From: Leucothrix arctica
Lineage (GTDB): Bacteria; Pseudomonadota; Gammaproteobacteria; Thiotrichales; Thiotrichaceae
Reading direction: 5' to 3'
Length of the DNA stretch: 52,634 nt
Assembly: GCF_003172895.1 (NCBI RefSeq)
Contig: NZ_QGKL01000027.1
Coordinates: 1 to 52,634, forward strand
In this document: positions 36,339-46,168 of the stretch, in pieces
How the letters are laid out: each line of letters opens with the position of its first letter
How positions within the stretch are numbered: the first letter of the stretch is position 1
Notes under the pieces: model-generated
Database searches by the model: none
What the model was told of the DNA's origin: nothing
Seen by the model: the letters and a program-made list of their open reading frames with translations, nothing else
Program-made: the position numbers and the translations under genes

Positions 36339-37391
36339 TTACTCCTTCGGGATCGAGAATGAGACGCGATATTGGTGGCGCGATCGTTTAATTTGTAAGT
36401 TGGCTTTATTGCCGTACGCCAATTTCAAGCGGTTTTTCAAGTTTTCCTGAGCGATATGATTTCCTTTTTGGTGTGAATTCGTACCTTCAGGAGGGACGGG
36501 GTTAGTGATCACAATATCGAGTTTGTCGCCAGCATCATAAAGGCTAATACCTAATGTACCGCCTTCCTCGCGGGGTTGTATCCCGTGATAAATTGCGTTT
36601 TCTGCCAGTGGTTGTAGCAGTAAGGGCGGGATCATCATTTCAAATGGCAATGTATTTCGATCCATATCCCAAACTATGTTCAAACGTCGTTTGCCTAGTC
36701 TCAGGCCTTCCATTCTTAAGTAGCGCAAGGTGACGTCCAGCTCCTCACGTAAAGGAATTCGGTTTCGCTTATCTAGTGTGGTACGGAAAATATCCGCCAA
36801 ATCTAGAATCGCTTCTTCAGCTTGATCAGCATCTTGATGTACCAACATGGCAATACTGTTCAAGCTGTTAAACAAAAAGTGGGGTCTCATCCGTGACTGC
36901 AGTGCATCGTACTTAGCACCAGAGTCCGCTTTAACATGTTCATCCCGTTCATTTTGGATGTAAAAGTAACGTAAAGTTAGTAAAGTAATAACAATACTAA
37001 TAAAAAGATTACGTAGGATGAATGGAGTGTCCCAATAAAATATTTCACCCACTTTTTGATAGCTGTCAGCCATGATTGTCAGAACTGAAGCGCAAATCGT
37101 AAAAAATGCAACGAAGCTTGCGGTTACTAAAGCAACACGCATTACATCCTTAGTGGAAGAAAAGCGGTTATATAGGCAGAGGCTCATAGTTGAGCTAATC
37201 ACGACCCATTGAACAAATAATGAGGTAAGTGCTAGTTTCAATAATGATGCTTGGTAAGTCTCGGCGGCTGCGGCAAGTGCCAGAACCATTGCCAATACCT
37301 CAGCAGCAATAGCAACACTTAAAATAGATTTAAATGAACAGAGATTGGGTAAAAAACCTAATCGCTTTGTATTGGATTCCGTAGCTGACAT
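36339..37391 (-). CDS. algZ: LytS/AlgZ-type sensor histidine kinase
   Basis: The 350-residue sensor has four to five membrane helices in residues 20-145, then a His_kinase domain (PF06580 type) with the phospho-acceptor His171 in RMRPHFLFNSLNSIA. The N-box is LQPLAENAIYHGIQP. The G-box reads GNHIAQENLKNRL, not the usual GTGIGLKN, as in AlgZ/FimS proteins, whose autokinase activity has been hard to show. Stop and algR start are 5 bases apart. Divergent from argH, the same arrangement as in Pseudomonas. Confidence 0.9.
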   Translation of the reverse strand: MSATESNTKRLGFLPNLCSFKSILSVAIAAEVLAMVLALAAAAETYQASLLKLALTSLFVQWVVISSTMSLCLYNRFSSTKDVMRVALVTASFVAFFTICASVLTIMADSYQKVGEIFYWDTPFILRNLFISIVITLLTLRYFYIQNERDEHVKADSGAKYDALQSRMRPHFLFNSLNSIAMLVHQDADQAEEAILDLADIFRTTLDKRNRIPLREELDVTLRYLRMEGLRLGKRRLNIVWDMDRNTLPFEMMIPPLLLQPLAENAIYHGIQPREEGGTLGISLYDAGDKLDIVITNPVPPEGTNSHQKGNHIAQENLKNRLKLAYGNKANLQIKRSRHQYRVSFSIPKE

Positions 37392-37410
37392 TATTATTAT
37401 TTCTTTGTCG

Positions 37411-37427
37411 GGTGCGTCTATCGCACC
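37411..37427 (-). promoter_or_regulatory. Small hairpin in the algZ leader
   Basis: GGTGCG and CGCACC pair around a 5-base loop about 20 bases before the algZ ATG. It could affect translation start; nothing more can be said. Confidence 0.35.
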
Positions 37428-37649
37428 AGAGTCCGGAAAATTACCTCATTAGTTTGTTATTATTATATTTTACTAAACCGGTATCATTTCGGTTGTTAGG
37501 TCATCGCCTAATTATGTGCGTCTGTCTGGTTGCTGGTACAATTATCGTTGTTTTATTATCGTCCATCGCCATTTACTCAACGCTTATCTATTGTTCCACA
37601 CTATGATAAGCTCTTCAATCAAATTTTACTTGCTGGAAGCTTAACGAAT

Positions 37650-39068
37650 ATGTCAAAAAACACTGTAGAAACAAACACTAAAGCATTTGAAAATAAACTA
37701 TGGGGTGGTCGTTTTGCAGAGGATACTGATGCCTTTGTTGAGGCTTTTACTGCCTCGATAACCTTTGATCAGCGTCTAGCAAACCAAGATATACAAGGTT
37801 CTGTTGCTCATGCCGAGATGCTACATAAAGTAGGCATTTTGACGGCGCAAGAACTGACCGACATCAAAGAAGGTTTAGAGTCGATTCGTGTTGATGCGGA
37901 AGCTGGAAATATTGAATGGTCTATCGCGCTAGAAGATGTCCACATGAACATCGAAGCGCGCCTGACAGACCGCATAGGTATTGCCGGTAAGAAGCTTCAC
38001 ACAGGTCGTTCGAGAAATGATCAAATCGCTACAGACATTCGTTTGTGGTTACGTGAACAGATCGATTTTATCGGTACAGAAATCACTCGTTTGCAGCAAG
38101 GTTTGGTGTCTGTTGCTGAGCGTGAAGCACATACGATTTTACCAGGATTTACGCACCTTCAAGTTGCGCAGCCAATTACCTTTGGTCATCACATGATGGC
38201 ATGGTACGAAATGCTTGAGCGTGATTTTGATCGTTTGCAAGATTGCCGCAAACGTATGAATGTAATGCCGTTAGGTTCTGCTGCACTCGCAGGTACCAGT
38301 TATCCGATAGATCGTGAGTTCACTGCTAAGTTGTTGGATTTTGATCGTCCATCAAATAATTCACTAGACGGTGTTAGTGATCGTGATTTCGCGATTGAAT
38401 TCACTGCTGCTGCTAGCGTTATCATGATGCACCTATCTCGTTTCTCAGAAGAGTTAGTGCTTTGGACGTCTGCACAGTTTGATTTCATCAACTTGCCAGA
38501 TCGCTTCTGTACTGGCTCTTCAATCATGCCTCAGAAGAAGAACCCAGACGTACCAGAGCTCGTTCGTGGTAAAACTGGCCGTGTTTACGGTAGTTTGATT
38601 AGTTTGATGACGCTGATGAAGAGTCAGCCGCTTGCTTACAACAAAGATAACCAAGAAGACAAAGAACCGTTGTTTGATACGGTTGATACGCTGATCGGTT
38701 GCTTGCGCGCATTCGCTGACATGATGCCTCACGTTGAGACTAAGCCTGAAAGCATGCGTCGTGCTGCAATGCAGGGCTTCGCTACAGCGACTGATCTTGC
38801 TGACTACTTAGTGGTTAAAGGTATGCCTTTCCGTGATGCTCATGAAGTCGTTGGTAAGGCGGTAGCATTTGGTGTTGAGTCTAAGCAAGATTTAAGTGAA
38901 ATGACGCTAGCAGAGCTACAACAGTTCTCAGATGTTATTACTGATGATGTATTTGATGTGTTGACGCTTGAAGGTTCGGTCGCTGCACGTAATCACATTG
39001 GTGGTACTGCGCCTGAGCAGGTTTTGGCTCAGGCTGAGATTGCTAAGAGTGCTTTAGCAGCTCGTTAA
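37650..39068 (+). CDS. argH: Argininosuccinate lyase
   Basis: Last step of arginine synthesis: argininosuccinate to arginine and fumarate. The 472-residue product has [12 protein letters not shown] near the start, the [13 protein letters not shown] loop (about 115-127), and the fumarase/aspartase signature [16 protein letters not shown] (about 289-304) with the catalytic Ser. The ATG at 37650 has GGAAG 10 bases upstream; an open frame extends 40 codons further but without family resemblance. Followed by a strong terminator shared with the convergent Gld-type operon. Confidence 0.96.
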   Translation: MSKNTVETNTKAFENKLWGGRFAEDTDAFVEAFTASITFDQRLANQDIQGSVAHAEMLHKVGILTAQELTDIKEGLESIRVDAEAGNIEWSIALEDVHMNIEARLTDRIGIAGKKLHTGRSRNDQIATDIRLWLREQIDFIGTEITRLQQGLVSVAEREAHTILPGFTHLQVAQPITFGHHMMAWYEMLERDFDRLQDCRKRMNVMPLGSAALAGTSYPIDREFTAKLLDFDRPSNNSLDGVSDRDFAIEFTAAASVIMMHLSRFSEELVLWTSAQFDFINLPDRFCTGSSIMPQKKNPDVPELVRGKTGRVYGSLISLMTLMKSQPLAYNKDNQEDKEPLFDTVDTLIGCLRAFADMMPHVETKPESMRRAAMQGFATATDLADYLVVKGMPFRDAHEVVGKAVAFGVESKQDLSEMTLAELQQFSDVITDDVFDVLTLEGSVAARNHIGGTAPEQVLAQAEIAKSALAAR

Positions 39069-39111
39069 TCTAGGTGAGTAAGTTGCTATTGCAGCGCTAA
39101 CTTAGGAAATA

Positions 39112-39148
39112 AAAGGCCTCGTACGGTTGTTAACTGTACGAGGCCTTT
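39112..39148. terminator. Bidirectional terminator between argH and the Gld-type operon
   Basis: AAAGGCCTCGTAC-G-GTT and AAC-T-GTACGAGGCCTTT form a stem of about 16 bp with one internal mismatch; A and T flanks are suitable for both strands. Confidence 0.88.
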
Positions 39149-39210
39149 GTGTATCTACTAATTTTGTTTTGGAGAGGTTTAGTGCTGCTATGGCTTAGTA
39201 ACTCTGTTGC

Positions 39211-40578
39211 TTAACGTCGCTTCCTAATCCACCAGCGTATGCTGCCAATCAAAATCAACAACAACGGTAATCCAATCAAGAACACCACCGACAATATGTT
39301 CAAACTATTACCCGGCATTTTCAGTTCAGTATCTGGTGCTCTAGATTGTTCGATAGAGAGTAGTTGGTCACTATTGCTCAACCAATCAAACAGTTTGTTA
39401 GTGAGCGTTAAGTTGCCACCATTAGCCGCACCAATAAACTGATTAAGCATAAAGTCACTGTCGCCCATCACTACAATGCGTTGTGCTTTATCCGCAAGTT
39501 GTCGGGTCATGCTCATCGCCAAACTCATAGGGCCGGGTAGGTCGCCTGTTGTGAAGTCACGGGTGACTTCGCCACTAAGCTCGCCAACCTCTAGCCATGT
39601 TTGATCTTCAGTTGTCAGTAGTGGCGCGTATGTCCAATCTGTTTGTACGTTGAGGTCTTGCTCTATCGCAGTTGCAAAAGGCAGTAGCACAGGTGTTGTC
39701 ATGTCCTTGAGTAAAGGATGGCTAAATTTGATCACAGGCATTACTGCTGGGTGTTTAATGCCAAGCATCTCCTGAAGCTTAGGGTTATTACCCAAAAGTG
39801 TTCCTTCAGGGATATTTAACCCAAGCTGCTGCTTGATGCTATCCAAACCCGCAAGCGTGCGAGGCTCAGTTAGCCACAGTAGATTTCCACCCGTCTTAAT
39901 GTAATCACTGATAACTTTGGCTTCAGTGTCTAAGTAAGACTGTAGCGGCGCCGCGATCACCACAAAACTAGAGTCTTTTGGTAATGACTGGGTCGTTAGT
40001 ATATTGTGCGGCTGCAAACGAAAACCACGATCAGCAAGTCGCTCACGTAGCTTACTTAAGCCACTACCACTCTCGTCGAATGCATCGCGCTCTTGGTGGC
40101 CTTCTAGCATGATCACGCGCGGCACGTTATTGCGTAGCATCCGCTGCAACGTGTTGGCGATGGTATTTTCATCAACCGAACTGAGCTTTTTGCTGTCTTC
40201 ACCCAGCTGAATAATAACTCTACCTTCCGAGACTACTTTATCTTGCTTAGCGCGGTCAGGATTTAAGTTAGGGTCAATAATCTCTAGCGTCGTGTCAGGC
40301 TTAAACTGCTTATATTTATTAACCAGTTTTTTCATGCCCGCGTGAAGGTTTACCTTTTCATCCGAAAGGTAGGCGACAAAGTTGATTGGCTTATCAATGG
40401 ATTTAAGTAGCGACTGTGTCTGAGCTGTTAGCGTGTTACGTTGCCCAAAAGTGACATCAGTGATTTTTACCTGACGCGTGCTAAACCACGCAACAAGTCC
40501 TGCGAGACCTAACACTAGGCAATAAAATACGATCTGATTTAGATGATGGCCAAAGGCTGAAGGGCGCTTAATGCTCAT
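39211..40578 (-). CDS. GldG-like ABC-transporter auxiliary protein
   Basis: The 455-residue protein has a transmembrane helix near the start (about 14-33), a large extracytoplasmic domain, and a C-terminal helix (about 428-447) ending in a basic tail. Core motifs of the GldG / ABC-type uncharacterised family (PF09822) are seen: LLKSIDKPINFVAYLSDE, PRVIMLEGHQERD, and YIKTGGNLLWLTEP with GDSDFMLN. It is the third gene of a GldA-GldF-GldG-like cassette, starting 1 base after the permease stop. In Bacteroidetes GldAFG is tied to gliding; in Gammaproteobacteria the role is unknown. Confidence 0.85.
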   Translation of the reverse strand: MSIKRPSAFGHHLNQIVFYCLVLGLAGLVAWFSTRQVKITDVTFGQRNTLTAQTQSLLKSIDKPINFVAYLSDEKVNLHAGMKKLVNKYKQFKPDTTLEIIDPNLNPDRAKQDKVVSEGRVIIQLGEDSKKLSSVDENTIANTLQRMLRNNVPRVIMLEGHQERDAFDESGSGLSKLRERLADRGFRLQPHNILTTQSLPKDSSFVVIAAPLQSYLDTEAKVISDYIKTGGNLLWLTEPRTLAGLDSIKQQLGLNIPEGTLLGNNPKLQEMLGIKHPAVMPVIKFSHPLLKDMTTPVLLPFATAIEQDLNVQTDWTYAPLLTTEDQTWLEVGELSGEVTRDFTTGDLPGPMSLAMSMTRQLADKAQRIVVMGDSDFMLNQFIGAANGGNLTLTNKLFDWLSNSDQLLSIEQSRAPDTELKMPGNSLNILSVVFLIGLPLLLILIGSIRWWIRKRR

Positions 40579-40579
40579 A

Positions 40580-41329
40580 TTATCCTAGCCTCTCGTTATC
40601 TAGCTTACGGACTGTTAGGGCTAAAAAGACGACGATAAACAGTAGGTAGTAAACAATGTCACGGCTATCGATAATGCCATTCAAAAAGCCTTGGTAATGG
40701 CCGAAGTGAGACAAGTAAACCAATAGTGGGCTTGGGTCTTCAGTGCGTATGCCTGCGAAGTAAAGCAGTGCGAGTACTAATAAAAACGCAAATCCTAGTA
40801 GTGCAGCCATCATGGTGTTTTTAGTCAGTGAGGATAAAAATAGACCTGCTGCAGCAAACGAGCTGAGCAATAAAAACAATCCTAAAATCGCACTGATCAA
40901 TTGGCCAATATCTAATGAAGTACCGAGAAGCAGCGATAAGGGCATCAAGCTAATCATTCCAACCAAGCAGAGAACTAGTAGCTCAAGTGCCAGAAACTTA
41001 CCTAATACAATCTGCATAGCTGAAAGCGGTGTTGCTCGAAGTAGCACCAGTGTTTGGTTTTGTCGTTCTTCAGCAAAGCTACGCATGGTCAGTAGCGGCA
41101 TAATGGCTAGCATCATGATACCTGCGAACACGAAGAGCTGAGTCAGTACTAAGTCCGTCACACCGTAGGGCGCGTTACTGGCGATAATTTGTGGTTGTAT
41201 GGTCGTGATGTAGTTTTCAGTTTGTATTAAAAATAGATACGCCAAAATGAGCTGTACAACAGCCAGCAATACCCACGCTAATGGCGTACGAAATAAGCGT
41301 TGAAATTCAGAGAAGCCAATATTAAGCAT
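40580..41329 (-). CDS. ABC-2-type permease, GldF-like
   Basis: The 249-residue protein has six hydrophobic helices and the ABC-2 features MLNIGFSEFQRLFRTPLAW at the start and LTMRSFAEERQNQTLVLLRATPL (about 81-103), a cytoplasmic loop seen in GldF and NosY-like permeases. I chose ATG 41329 because GGAG lies 7 bases upstream; it overlaps the ATPase gene end by 8 bases. It acts with the ATPase and the GldG-like protein; the cargo is unknown. Confidence 0.87.
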   Translation of the reverse strand: MLNIGFSEFQRLFRTPLAWVLLAVVQLILAYLFLIQTENYITTIQPQIIASNAPYGVTDLVLTQLFVFAGIMMLAIMPLLTMRSFAEERQNQTLVLLRATPLSAMQIVLGKFLALELLVLCLVGMISLMPLSLLLGTSLDIGQLISAILGLFLLLSSFAAAGLFLSSLTKNTMMAALLGFAFLLVLALLYFAGIRTEDPSPLLVYLSHFGHYQGFLNGIIDSRDIVYYLLFIVVFLALTVRKLDNERLG

Positions 41330-42068
41330 GTTTGGTCTCCGCTTTGGCTGCCAGTTCTTTATTAAAGAAGTCTTCAAGTGATTGGTCGCGTTGTCTCAGG
41401 GAGTCTAGGCTTTCATTTAGCACGGTCTTGCCTTTATTGATGATTTGTACGCGCTCACATACGGCATCTACCTCTTGCAGTATATGTGTTGAGAGAATAA
41501 TGCCGTGGCTTTTGCCAAGCTCTCTCACCAAGTTACGAATCTGCTCAAGCTGTAAAGGATCCAGTCCAACCGTTGGCTCATCTAATATAATCAAAGGAGG
41601 GCGGTGCAATATCGCCTGTGCGATGCCTGTTCGCTGCTGATAGCCTTTTGACAGATTGCCAATGAGTCGCTTTTGTAACTCACCCAGTTGGCAGTCATCA
41701 ATCGCAGACTCAACGGATGTTTTAAGTTGTTTGGCTTTCAGTCCATGTAACCTGCCGCAATAGTTTAAATATTCACGGATAGTCATGTCTTTATAGAGTG
41801 GGGGTGTCTCAGGTAGGTAGCCAATGTGACGACGCGCTTCAGTGGGGCGCTCTTTAAGATCAATACCATTAATGATGATGGTGCCAGCATGAGGTGCGAG
41901 CGTTCCAGATAGCATTTGTAAAATCGTCGACTTACCTGCGCCATTAGGGCCAAGTAGTCCGAGGACTTCACCTGCTTTGAGTTCAAGGTTAACGTTATCC
42001 ACTGCAACATGGTTGCCGTAAAAACGCTGTAAGTCGCTGGCTTCGATCAGCAAGTTAGCTGCCTGCAT
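41322..42068 (-). CDS. ABC transporter ATPase, GldA-like
   Basis: A 248-residue ATPase: Walker A LGPNGAGKST (about 39-48), HIGYLPETPPLYKDMTIREYL typical of the GldA/CcmA group, signature LSKGYQQRTGIAQAI, Walker B PLIILDEPTVGLDP and switch His in LSTHIL. First gene of the three-gene export-type cassette. Confidence 0.9.
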   Translation of the reverse strand: MQAANLLIEASDLQRFYGNHVAVDNVNLELKAGEVLGLLGPNGAGKSTILQMLSGTLAPHAGTIIINGIDLKERPTEARRHIGYLPETPPLYKDMTIREYLNYCGRLHGLKAKQLKTSVESAIDDCQLGELQKRLIGNLSKGYQQRTGIAQAILHRPPLIILDEPTVGLDPLQLEQIRNLVRELGKSHGIILSTHILQEVDAVCERVQIINKGKTVLNESLDSLRQRDQSLEDFFNKELAAKAETKHA

Positions 42069-42163
42069 GCCTTTTCCCTATAGTATTAGAGTTATTATGA
42101 AAGGTGGGTGTGTATTGTTTCCCCAAACAATTGCGCGTTGCTAGTGTAAGGGATTTTTAGGCA

Positions 42164-42191
42164 TAAAAAAACCCGACACTAAGGTCGGGTT
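42164..42191 (-). terminator. Terminator of the rpmB-rpmG operon
   Basis: AACCCGAC and GTCGGGTT pair around a 6-base loop, with a run of seven T on the minus strand directly after. Confidence 0.9.
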
Positions 42192-42219
42192 CTTTTGAAG
42201 CATGTTTCGAAAAACAAAC

Positions 42220-42375
42220 TTACTTAATTTTAGCTTCTTTGAACATAACGTGCTTACGAACTTTTGGATCGAACTTCATCATTTCCAATTTTTCAGTCAT
42301 CGTACGTTTGTTCTTAGTAGTAGTGTAGTAGAAACCTGTACCAGCACTAGAAACTAGTTTGATCTTATCGCGCAT
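42220..42375 (-). CDS. rpmG: 50S ribosomal protein L33
   Basis: The 51-residue product begins [20 protein letters not shown] and ends [10 protein letters not shown], the standard L33 length and sequence. No paired CxxC zinc ribbon is present, so it is the zinc-free form. It lies 24 bases after rpmB and is closed by a strong terminator. Confidence 0.97.
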   Translation of the reverse strand: MRDKIKLVSSAGTGFYYTTTKNKRTMTEKLEMMKFDPKVRKHVMFKEAKIK

Positions 42376-42399
42376 GTTAACTCCTATCGGCTGGGCCGG

Positions 42400-42636
42400 T
42401 TATACTTTTTCGCCACGCTTACGCATGTCTGCTAATACTACATCAATACCAACTTTATCGATGATACGAATACCTTTAGCTGTAAGACGAAGCTTAACCC
42501 AACGGTTTTCACTTTCAACCCAAAAGCGGTGGCTTTGTAGGTTAGGAAGGAAACGACGACGTGTATGGTTCTTCGCGTGAGATACGTTGTTACCCGCTAC
42601 TGGGCGCTTACCTGTTACCTGGCATACTTTTGCCAT
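42400..42636 (-). CDS. rpmB: 50S ribosomal protein L28
   Basis: The 78-residue product [20 protein letters not shown] to RKRGEKV matches gamma-proteobacterial L28 end to end. It has only one cysteine, so it is the zinc-free form. First gene of the rpmB-rpmG pair. Confidence 0.98.
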   Translation of the reverse strand: MAKVCQVTGKRPVAGNNVSHAKNHTRRRFLPNLQSHRFWVESENRWVKLRLTAKGIRIIDKVGIDVVLADMRKRGEKV

Positions 42637-42758
42637 GACTATTCTCCGAATCAGGAAATCTTATTTAGCTGATGCCCCGAATTCCAAGAGAATTTCAGAC
42701 CATCGAAAAGCCGAGCATAATAGCCAATTACGGGCTGCACGGCAAGGATATTTTCTGT

Positions 42759-44267
42759 CTATCTTAAGAAGTGCTGATAAACTGGGTTTTGTGTCTCTTC
42801 TGAGTACTCATAACCAAGCTTTTCAAGCATTTCATTAAACGCTACACGGTCTGTTTCAGGGACTTGCATACCAATAAGTACGCGCCCAAAGTCAGATCCA
42901 TGGTTTCTATAGTGGAATAAACTAATGTTCCAACCATTCATATTATTTAAAAAGTGGAGCAATGCGCCCGGTCTTTCTGGAAAACGAAAGCGGAAAAGTA
43001 CTTCATCGCTCAAGTCAGGCGCGTGACCACCACCCATAAAGCGCATGTGTACTTTAGCTAACTCATTATCAGTTAGATCCAGTACGGATGTGCCGCTGTC
43101 AGTGAGTTGCTGAAGCAACTCATCTTTTTCAGTGTCACCAGCAACTTTAGCACCCACAAAAACCTGTGCTTTGTGCTGATCAGAATAACGGTAGTTAAAC
43201 TCTGTAATCGCACGGTTACCTACCGTTTCGCAGAATTTACGGAAACTACCCGGCTGCTCAGGAATAGTGATGGCAAATAACGCTTCACGTCGCTCACCAA
43301 GCTCTGCACGCTCAGCCACGTGGCGTAGGCGATCAAAGTTAATGTTAGCGCCACTACTGATCGCAACGAACTTCTGACTTTTACAGCCAGTACGTTCTAT
43401 ATATTTCTTCATGCCCGCAACACCGAGCGCACCCGCAGGTTCTAAAAGGGTACGAGTGTCTTCAAAGACGTCTTTAATCGCAGCACAGGTTTCATCCGTA
43501 CTCACTGTGATCATTTCATCAACAACGTCTTTTGCAATTTCAAAGGTGTTTTCGCCCGCAATCTTTACCGCTGCACCGTCTGCAAAAGTACCGATTTGAT
43601 CGAGCATGACACGTTTGCCGGCTTTCAACGCCGTAGTCATGCTGGGTGCTTCTTCGTGCTCAACACCGATAATCTTAGTTTCAGGGCTTAGGTACTTAAT
43701 CCACGACCCGATACCTGCCATAAGACCACCACCACCAACGCAGATAAAAATGGCGTCGAGTTTGTCTGGGTGTTGACGCGTAATTTCCATACCGATGGTG
43801 CCTTGCCCCGCGATCACATCTAAGTCATCAAAAGGGTGAACAAAGGTTAAACCATCACGCTCAATCAGCTCCATTGCGTGAGCATAAGCCTCGTCAAAGG
43901 TGTTACCCACTAGCACCGCGTTACCACCAAAAGCACGTACATTATTCACTTTAATGTCAGGTGTAATGGTTGGCATAACGATCGTTGTTTTTATGCCTAG
44001 GTGCCTACCTGCGTAAGCCACGCCTTGTGCATGGTTTCCTGCTGAAGCAGTAATGACACCACGTGCTTTGGCCTCATCTGACAAGTTTTGCATGCAGTTA
44101 AATGCACCACGTAGCTTGAAAGAGAACACAGGTTGTAAGTCTTCTCGCTTTAAATAAATAGTATTTTCAAAACGACGAGACAATGAGTTAGCTAATTCGA
44201 GTGGCGTTTCACGTGCAACATCATAGACGCGCGCTTTGAGGATTCTTTCTATAAGGTCATTTTTCAT
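42759..44267 (-). CDS. ilvA: Threonine ammonia-lyase, biosynthetic
   Basis: Deaminates threonine to 2-oxobutyrate for isoleucine synthesis. The 502-residue protein has the PLP lysine in SFKLRGAFNCM (about 49-59), TASAGNHAQGVAYA, and the glycine-rich phosphate loop CVGGGGLMAGIGSW. Two C-terminal ACT-like domains follow (about 325-400 and 415-500; FRFPERPGALLHFLNNM), so it is the isoleucine-inhibited form rather than the short catabolic TdcB type. It stands alone, convergent with nothing and divergent from rpiA. Confidence 0.95.
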   Translation of the reverse strand: MKNDLIERILKARVYDVARETPLELANSLSRRFENTIYLKREDLQPVFSFKLRGAFNCMQNLSDEAKARGVITASAGNHAQGVAYAGRHLGIKTTIVMPTITPDIKVNNVRAFGGNAVLVGNTFDEAYAHAMELIERDGLTFVHPFDDLDVIAGQGTIGMEITRQHPDKLDAIFICVGGGGLMAGIGSWIKYLSPETKIIGVEHEEAPSMTTALKAGKRVMLDQIGTFADGAAVKIAGENTFEIAKDVVDEMITVSTDETCAAIKDVFEDTRTLLEPAGALGVAGMKKYIERTGCKSQKFVAISSGANINFDRLRHVAERAELGERREALFAITIPEQPGSFRKFCETVGNRAITEFNYRYSDQHKAQVFVGAKVAGDTEKDELLQQLTDSGTSVLDLTDNELAKVHMRFMGGGHAPDLSDEVLFRFRFPERPGALLHFLNNMNGWNISLFHYRNHGSDFGRVLIGMQVPETDRVAFNEMLEKLGYEYSEETQNPVYQHFLR

Positions 44268-44369
44268 CGTTTGGTCGCTTTAAAGCTATATTTGGCAAGG
44301 TTTAAGAGTGCCATAGACTATCATCATTCGGTATGATGTCGATATTTGAATTTAGAAGCGGTTAGAGCT

Positions 44370-45032
44370 ATGACACAAGATGAAATGAAGCGCGCAGCAG
44401 CGGCAGAAGCACTTAAATATGTCGAAGACAACTCAATAATTGGTGTGGGTACAGGCTCAACGGCGAATCACTTTATTGATTTATTAGCAGAAAGCCGTAT
44501 TCCTTTAAAAGGCACGGTTGCTAGCTCTGTTAAAACGGCAGAGCGTTTAAAGTCTCACGGTATTAAGGTGATGGAGCTTAACCAAACTGGCCCACTAGAT
44601 TTATATGTTGATGGTGCTGACGAGTCAGATGCTCAGTTAAACCTGATTAAAGGCGGTGGTGGCGCGTTAACACGTGAGAAGATTGTTGCAGCAGCGAGTG
44701 ATGTATTTGTGTGTATCGCTGATGAGAGCAAGCTTGTAGAAGTTATGGGTGAGTTCCCATTGCCTGTTGAAGTGATTCCGATGGCACAAAGTTATGTGGC
44801 ACGCGAAATGATCAAGTTGGGCGGAACACCTGACCTTCGTCACGGTTATACAACGGATAACGGTAATATCATCTTAGATGTGTCAGGTTTAAAAATTACT
44901 AACCCTGTTGAGCTAGAGTCAAAAATCAATCAAATCACAGGTGTTGTGACAGTGGGTTTATTTGCTGCACGACCTGCTGATGTCTTGATCTTAGGTACAC
45001 CTGGTGGCGCGAAGGTTGTTAAAGCGTCTTAA
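44370..45032 (+). CDS. rpiA: Ribose-5-phosphate isomerase A
   Basis: Interconverts ribose-5-P and ribulose-5-P. The 220-residue product has [15 protein letters not shown] (about 27-41), the catalytic DGADESD (about 86-92) and [14 protein letters not shown] (about 96-109). I use ATG 44370, which gives the usual length and starts [11 protein letters not shown]; a TTG eight codons upstream is unlikely. Divergence from ilvA next to rpiA is also common in Gammaproteobacteria. Confidence 0.95.
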   Translation: MTQDEMKRAAAAEALKYVEDNSIIGVGTGSTANHFIDLLAESRIPLKGTVASSVKTAERLKSHGIKVMELNQTGPLDLYVDGADESDAQLNLIKGGGGALTREKIVAAASDVFVCIADESKLVEVMGEFPLPVEVIPMAQSYVAREMIKLGGTPDLRHGYTTDNGNIILDVSGLKITNPVELESKINQITGVVTVGLFAARPADVLILGTPGGAKVVKAS

Positions 45033-45084
45033 GCTTTTCAATACTTTAGACAGACACCACTGAATACTAAATACAGAGTAAAAA

Positions 45085-45990
45085 ATGCTAGTTGATAAGA
45101 TAAAAAACAGAGAAAGCGGCATCGTCCTTTACGGTATCGTTCCTCCTAAAGCAGGGTCACCTGCCGAGAAAGTTGCTGAAATATCTGCTCGTCAAATTGA
45201 GCGTCTACAAGGTTTAGATATTGATGGACTGATTCTCTATGACATTCAAGATGAAGCGTCTAGAACCTCAGAAGGTCGTCCATTTCCGTTTATGGAAACC
45301 TTAGACTCGTTTGAGTACAGCCGTGAGTATTTATCGGCTCTCAATGTGCCAAAGGTTATTTATCGCTCGGTCGGTAAGTACAGTGAGGCTGAGTTAACGA
45401 ACTTTGTGACTAGTTTAGACCCACAGCAAGAGTTGACGGTATTTGTTGGTGCGTCATCAAAAGATCAAGCAGTAACGATGTCTGTGTCAGATGCTTATGA
45501 CTTACGACGCGCTAAAAATAGCGATGTACTGTTGGGTGGTGTGACCATTCCTGAGCGTCATGAGTCAAAGAGTGATGAACACCTACGTGTGTTTAATAAG
45601 ATGAAACAGGGGTGCTCGTTTTTTGTTTCACAGGGTGTTTATGATGTGAATGCATCTAAAAACTTGCTGTCTGATTACTATTATTATGGTCAGGAACACA
45701 ACATTCCATTAGTGCCGATCTTGTTTACATTGACGCCTTGTGGCTCTCAAAAAACACTTCAGTTTATGAAATGGTTGGGCATTAGCATTCCTCGTTGGTT
45801 GGAAAATGAACTGCTGAATTGCCATGATATTTTGCAGCAGTCAGTTGATGTGTCTGAGCAGAATTGGTTAGAGCTTAAAGCGTTTGCTGATGAGAAAAAT
45901 ATTCCAATCGGCTGCAATATTGAAAGTGTTGCAGTACGTAAGGAAGAGGTTGAAGCGTCTATTGAATTGCTAAACCGCATTCAAAAATAA
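45085..45990 (+). CDS. Methylenetetrahydrofolate reductase-like protein
   Basis: The 301-residue protein has the TIM-barrel look of MTHFR-family proteins: VPPKAGSPAEKVAEISARQIERLQGLDIDGLILYD near the start, LGGVTIPERH in the middle, and GCSFFVSQGVYDV late, which matches the MetF strand with QxxF/Y. It is divergent: the MetF motifs for FAD and folate are not clear to me, so it may not be the methionine-pathway enzyme. It follows rpiA by 52 bases and ends at a strong terminator. Confidence 0.65.
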   Translation: MLVDKIKNRESGIVLYGIVPPKAGSPAEKVAEISARQIERLQGLDIDGLILYDIQDEASRTSEGRPFPFMETLDSFEYSREYLSALNVPKVIYRSVGKYSEAELTNFVTSLDPQQELTVFVGASSKDQAVTMSVSDAYDLRRAKNSDVLLGGVTIPERHESKSDEHLRVFNKMKQGCSFFVSQGVYDVNASKNLLSDYYYYGQEHNIPLVPILFTLTPCGSQKTLQFMKWLGISIPRWLENELLNCHDILQQSVDVSEQNWLELKAFADEKNIPIGCNIESVAVRKEEVEASIELLNRIQK

Positions 45991-46012
45991 GCTGTCGTTT
46001 AAGTGATATAGA

Positions 46013-46046
46013 GGAGTACTTGGCTAAGCTGAGTGCTCCTTTTTTT
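46013..46046 (+). terminator. Terminator after the MTHFR-like gene
   Basis: GGAGTACT and AGTGCTCC pair over 8 bp with one G-U pair; GCT/AGC inside the loop may extend it. It is followed by TTTTTTT. Confidence 0.88.
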
Positions 46047-46168
46047 ATGCAAAAAATTATAGAGATCATTAATACGTAAAGGCACTTAATATCACTTCAT
46101 GCCCTATACTAAGTGACTTAAATTATTAAACTTTTTAATGCTGTTGTCACTTTAGAGAGGAACTCACT

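Noticed and set aside
42587-42838. Plus-strand open frame across rpmB and the ilvA end
   Set aside because: Antisense to rpmB and ilvA; no ribosome site and no protein-like pattern.
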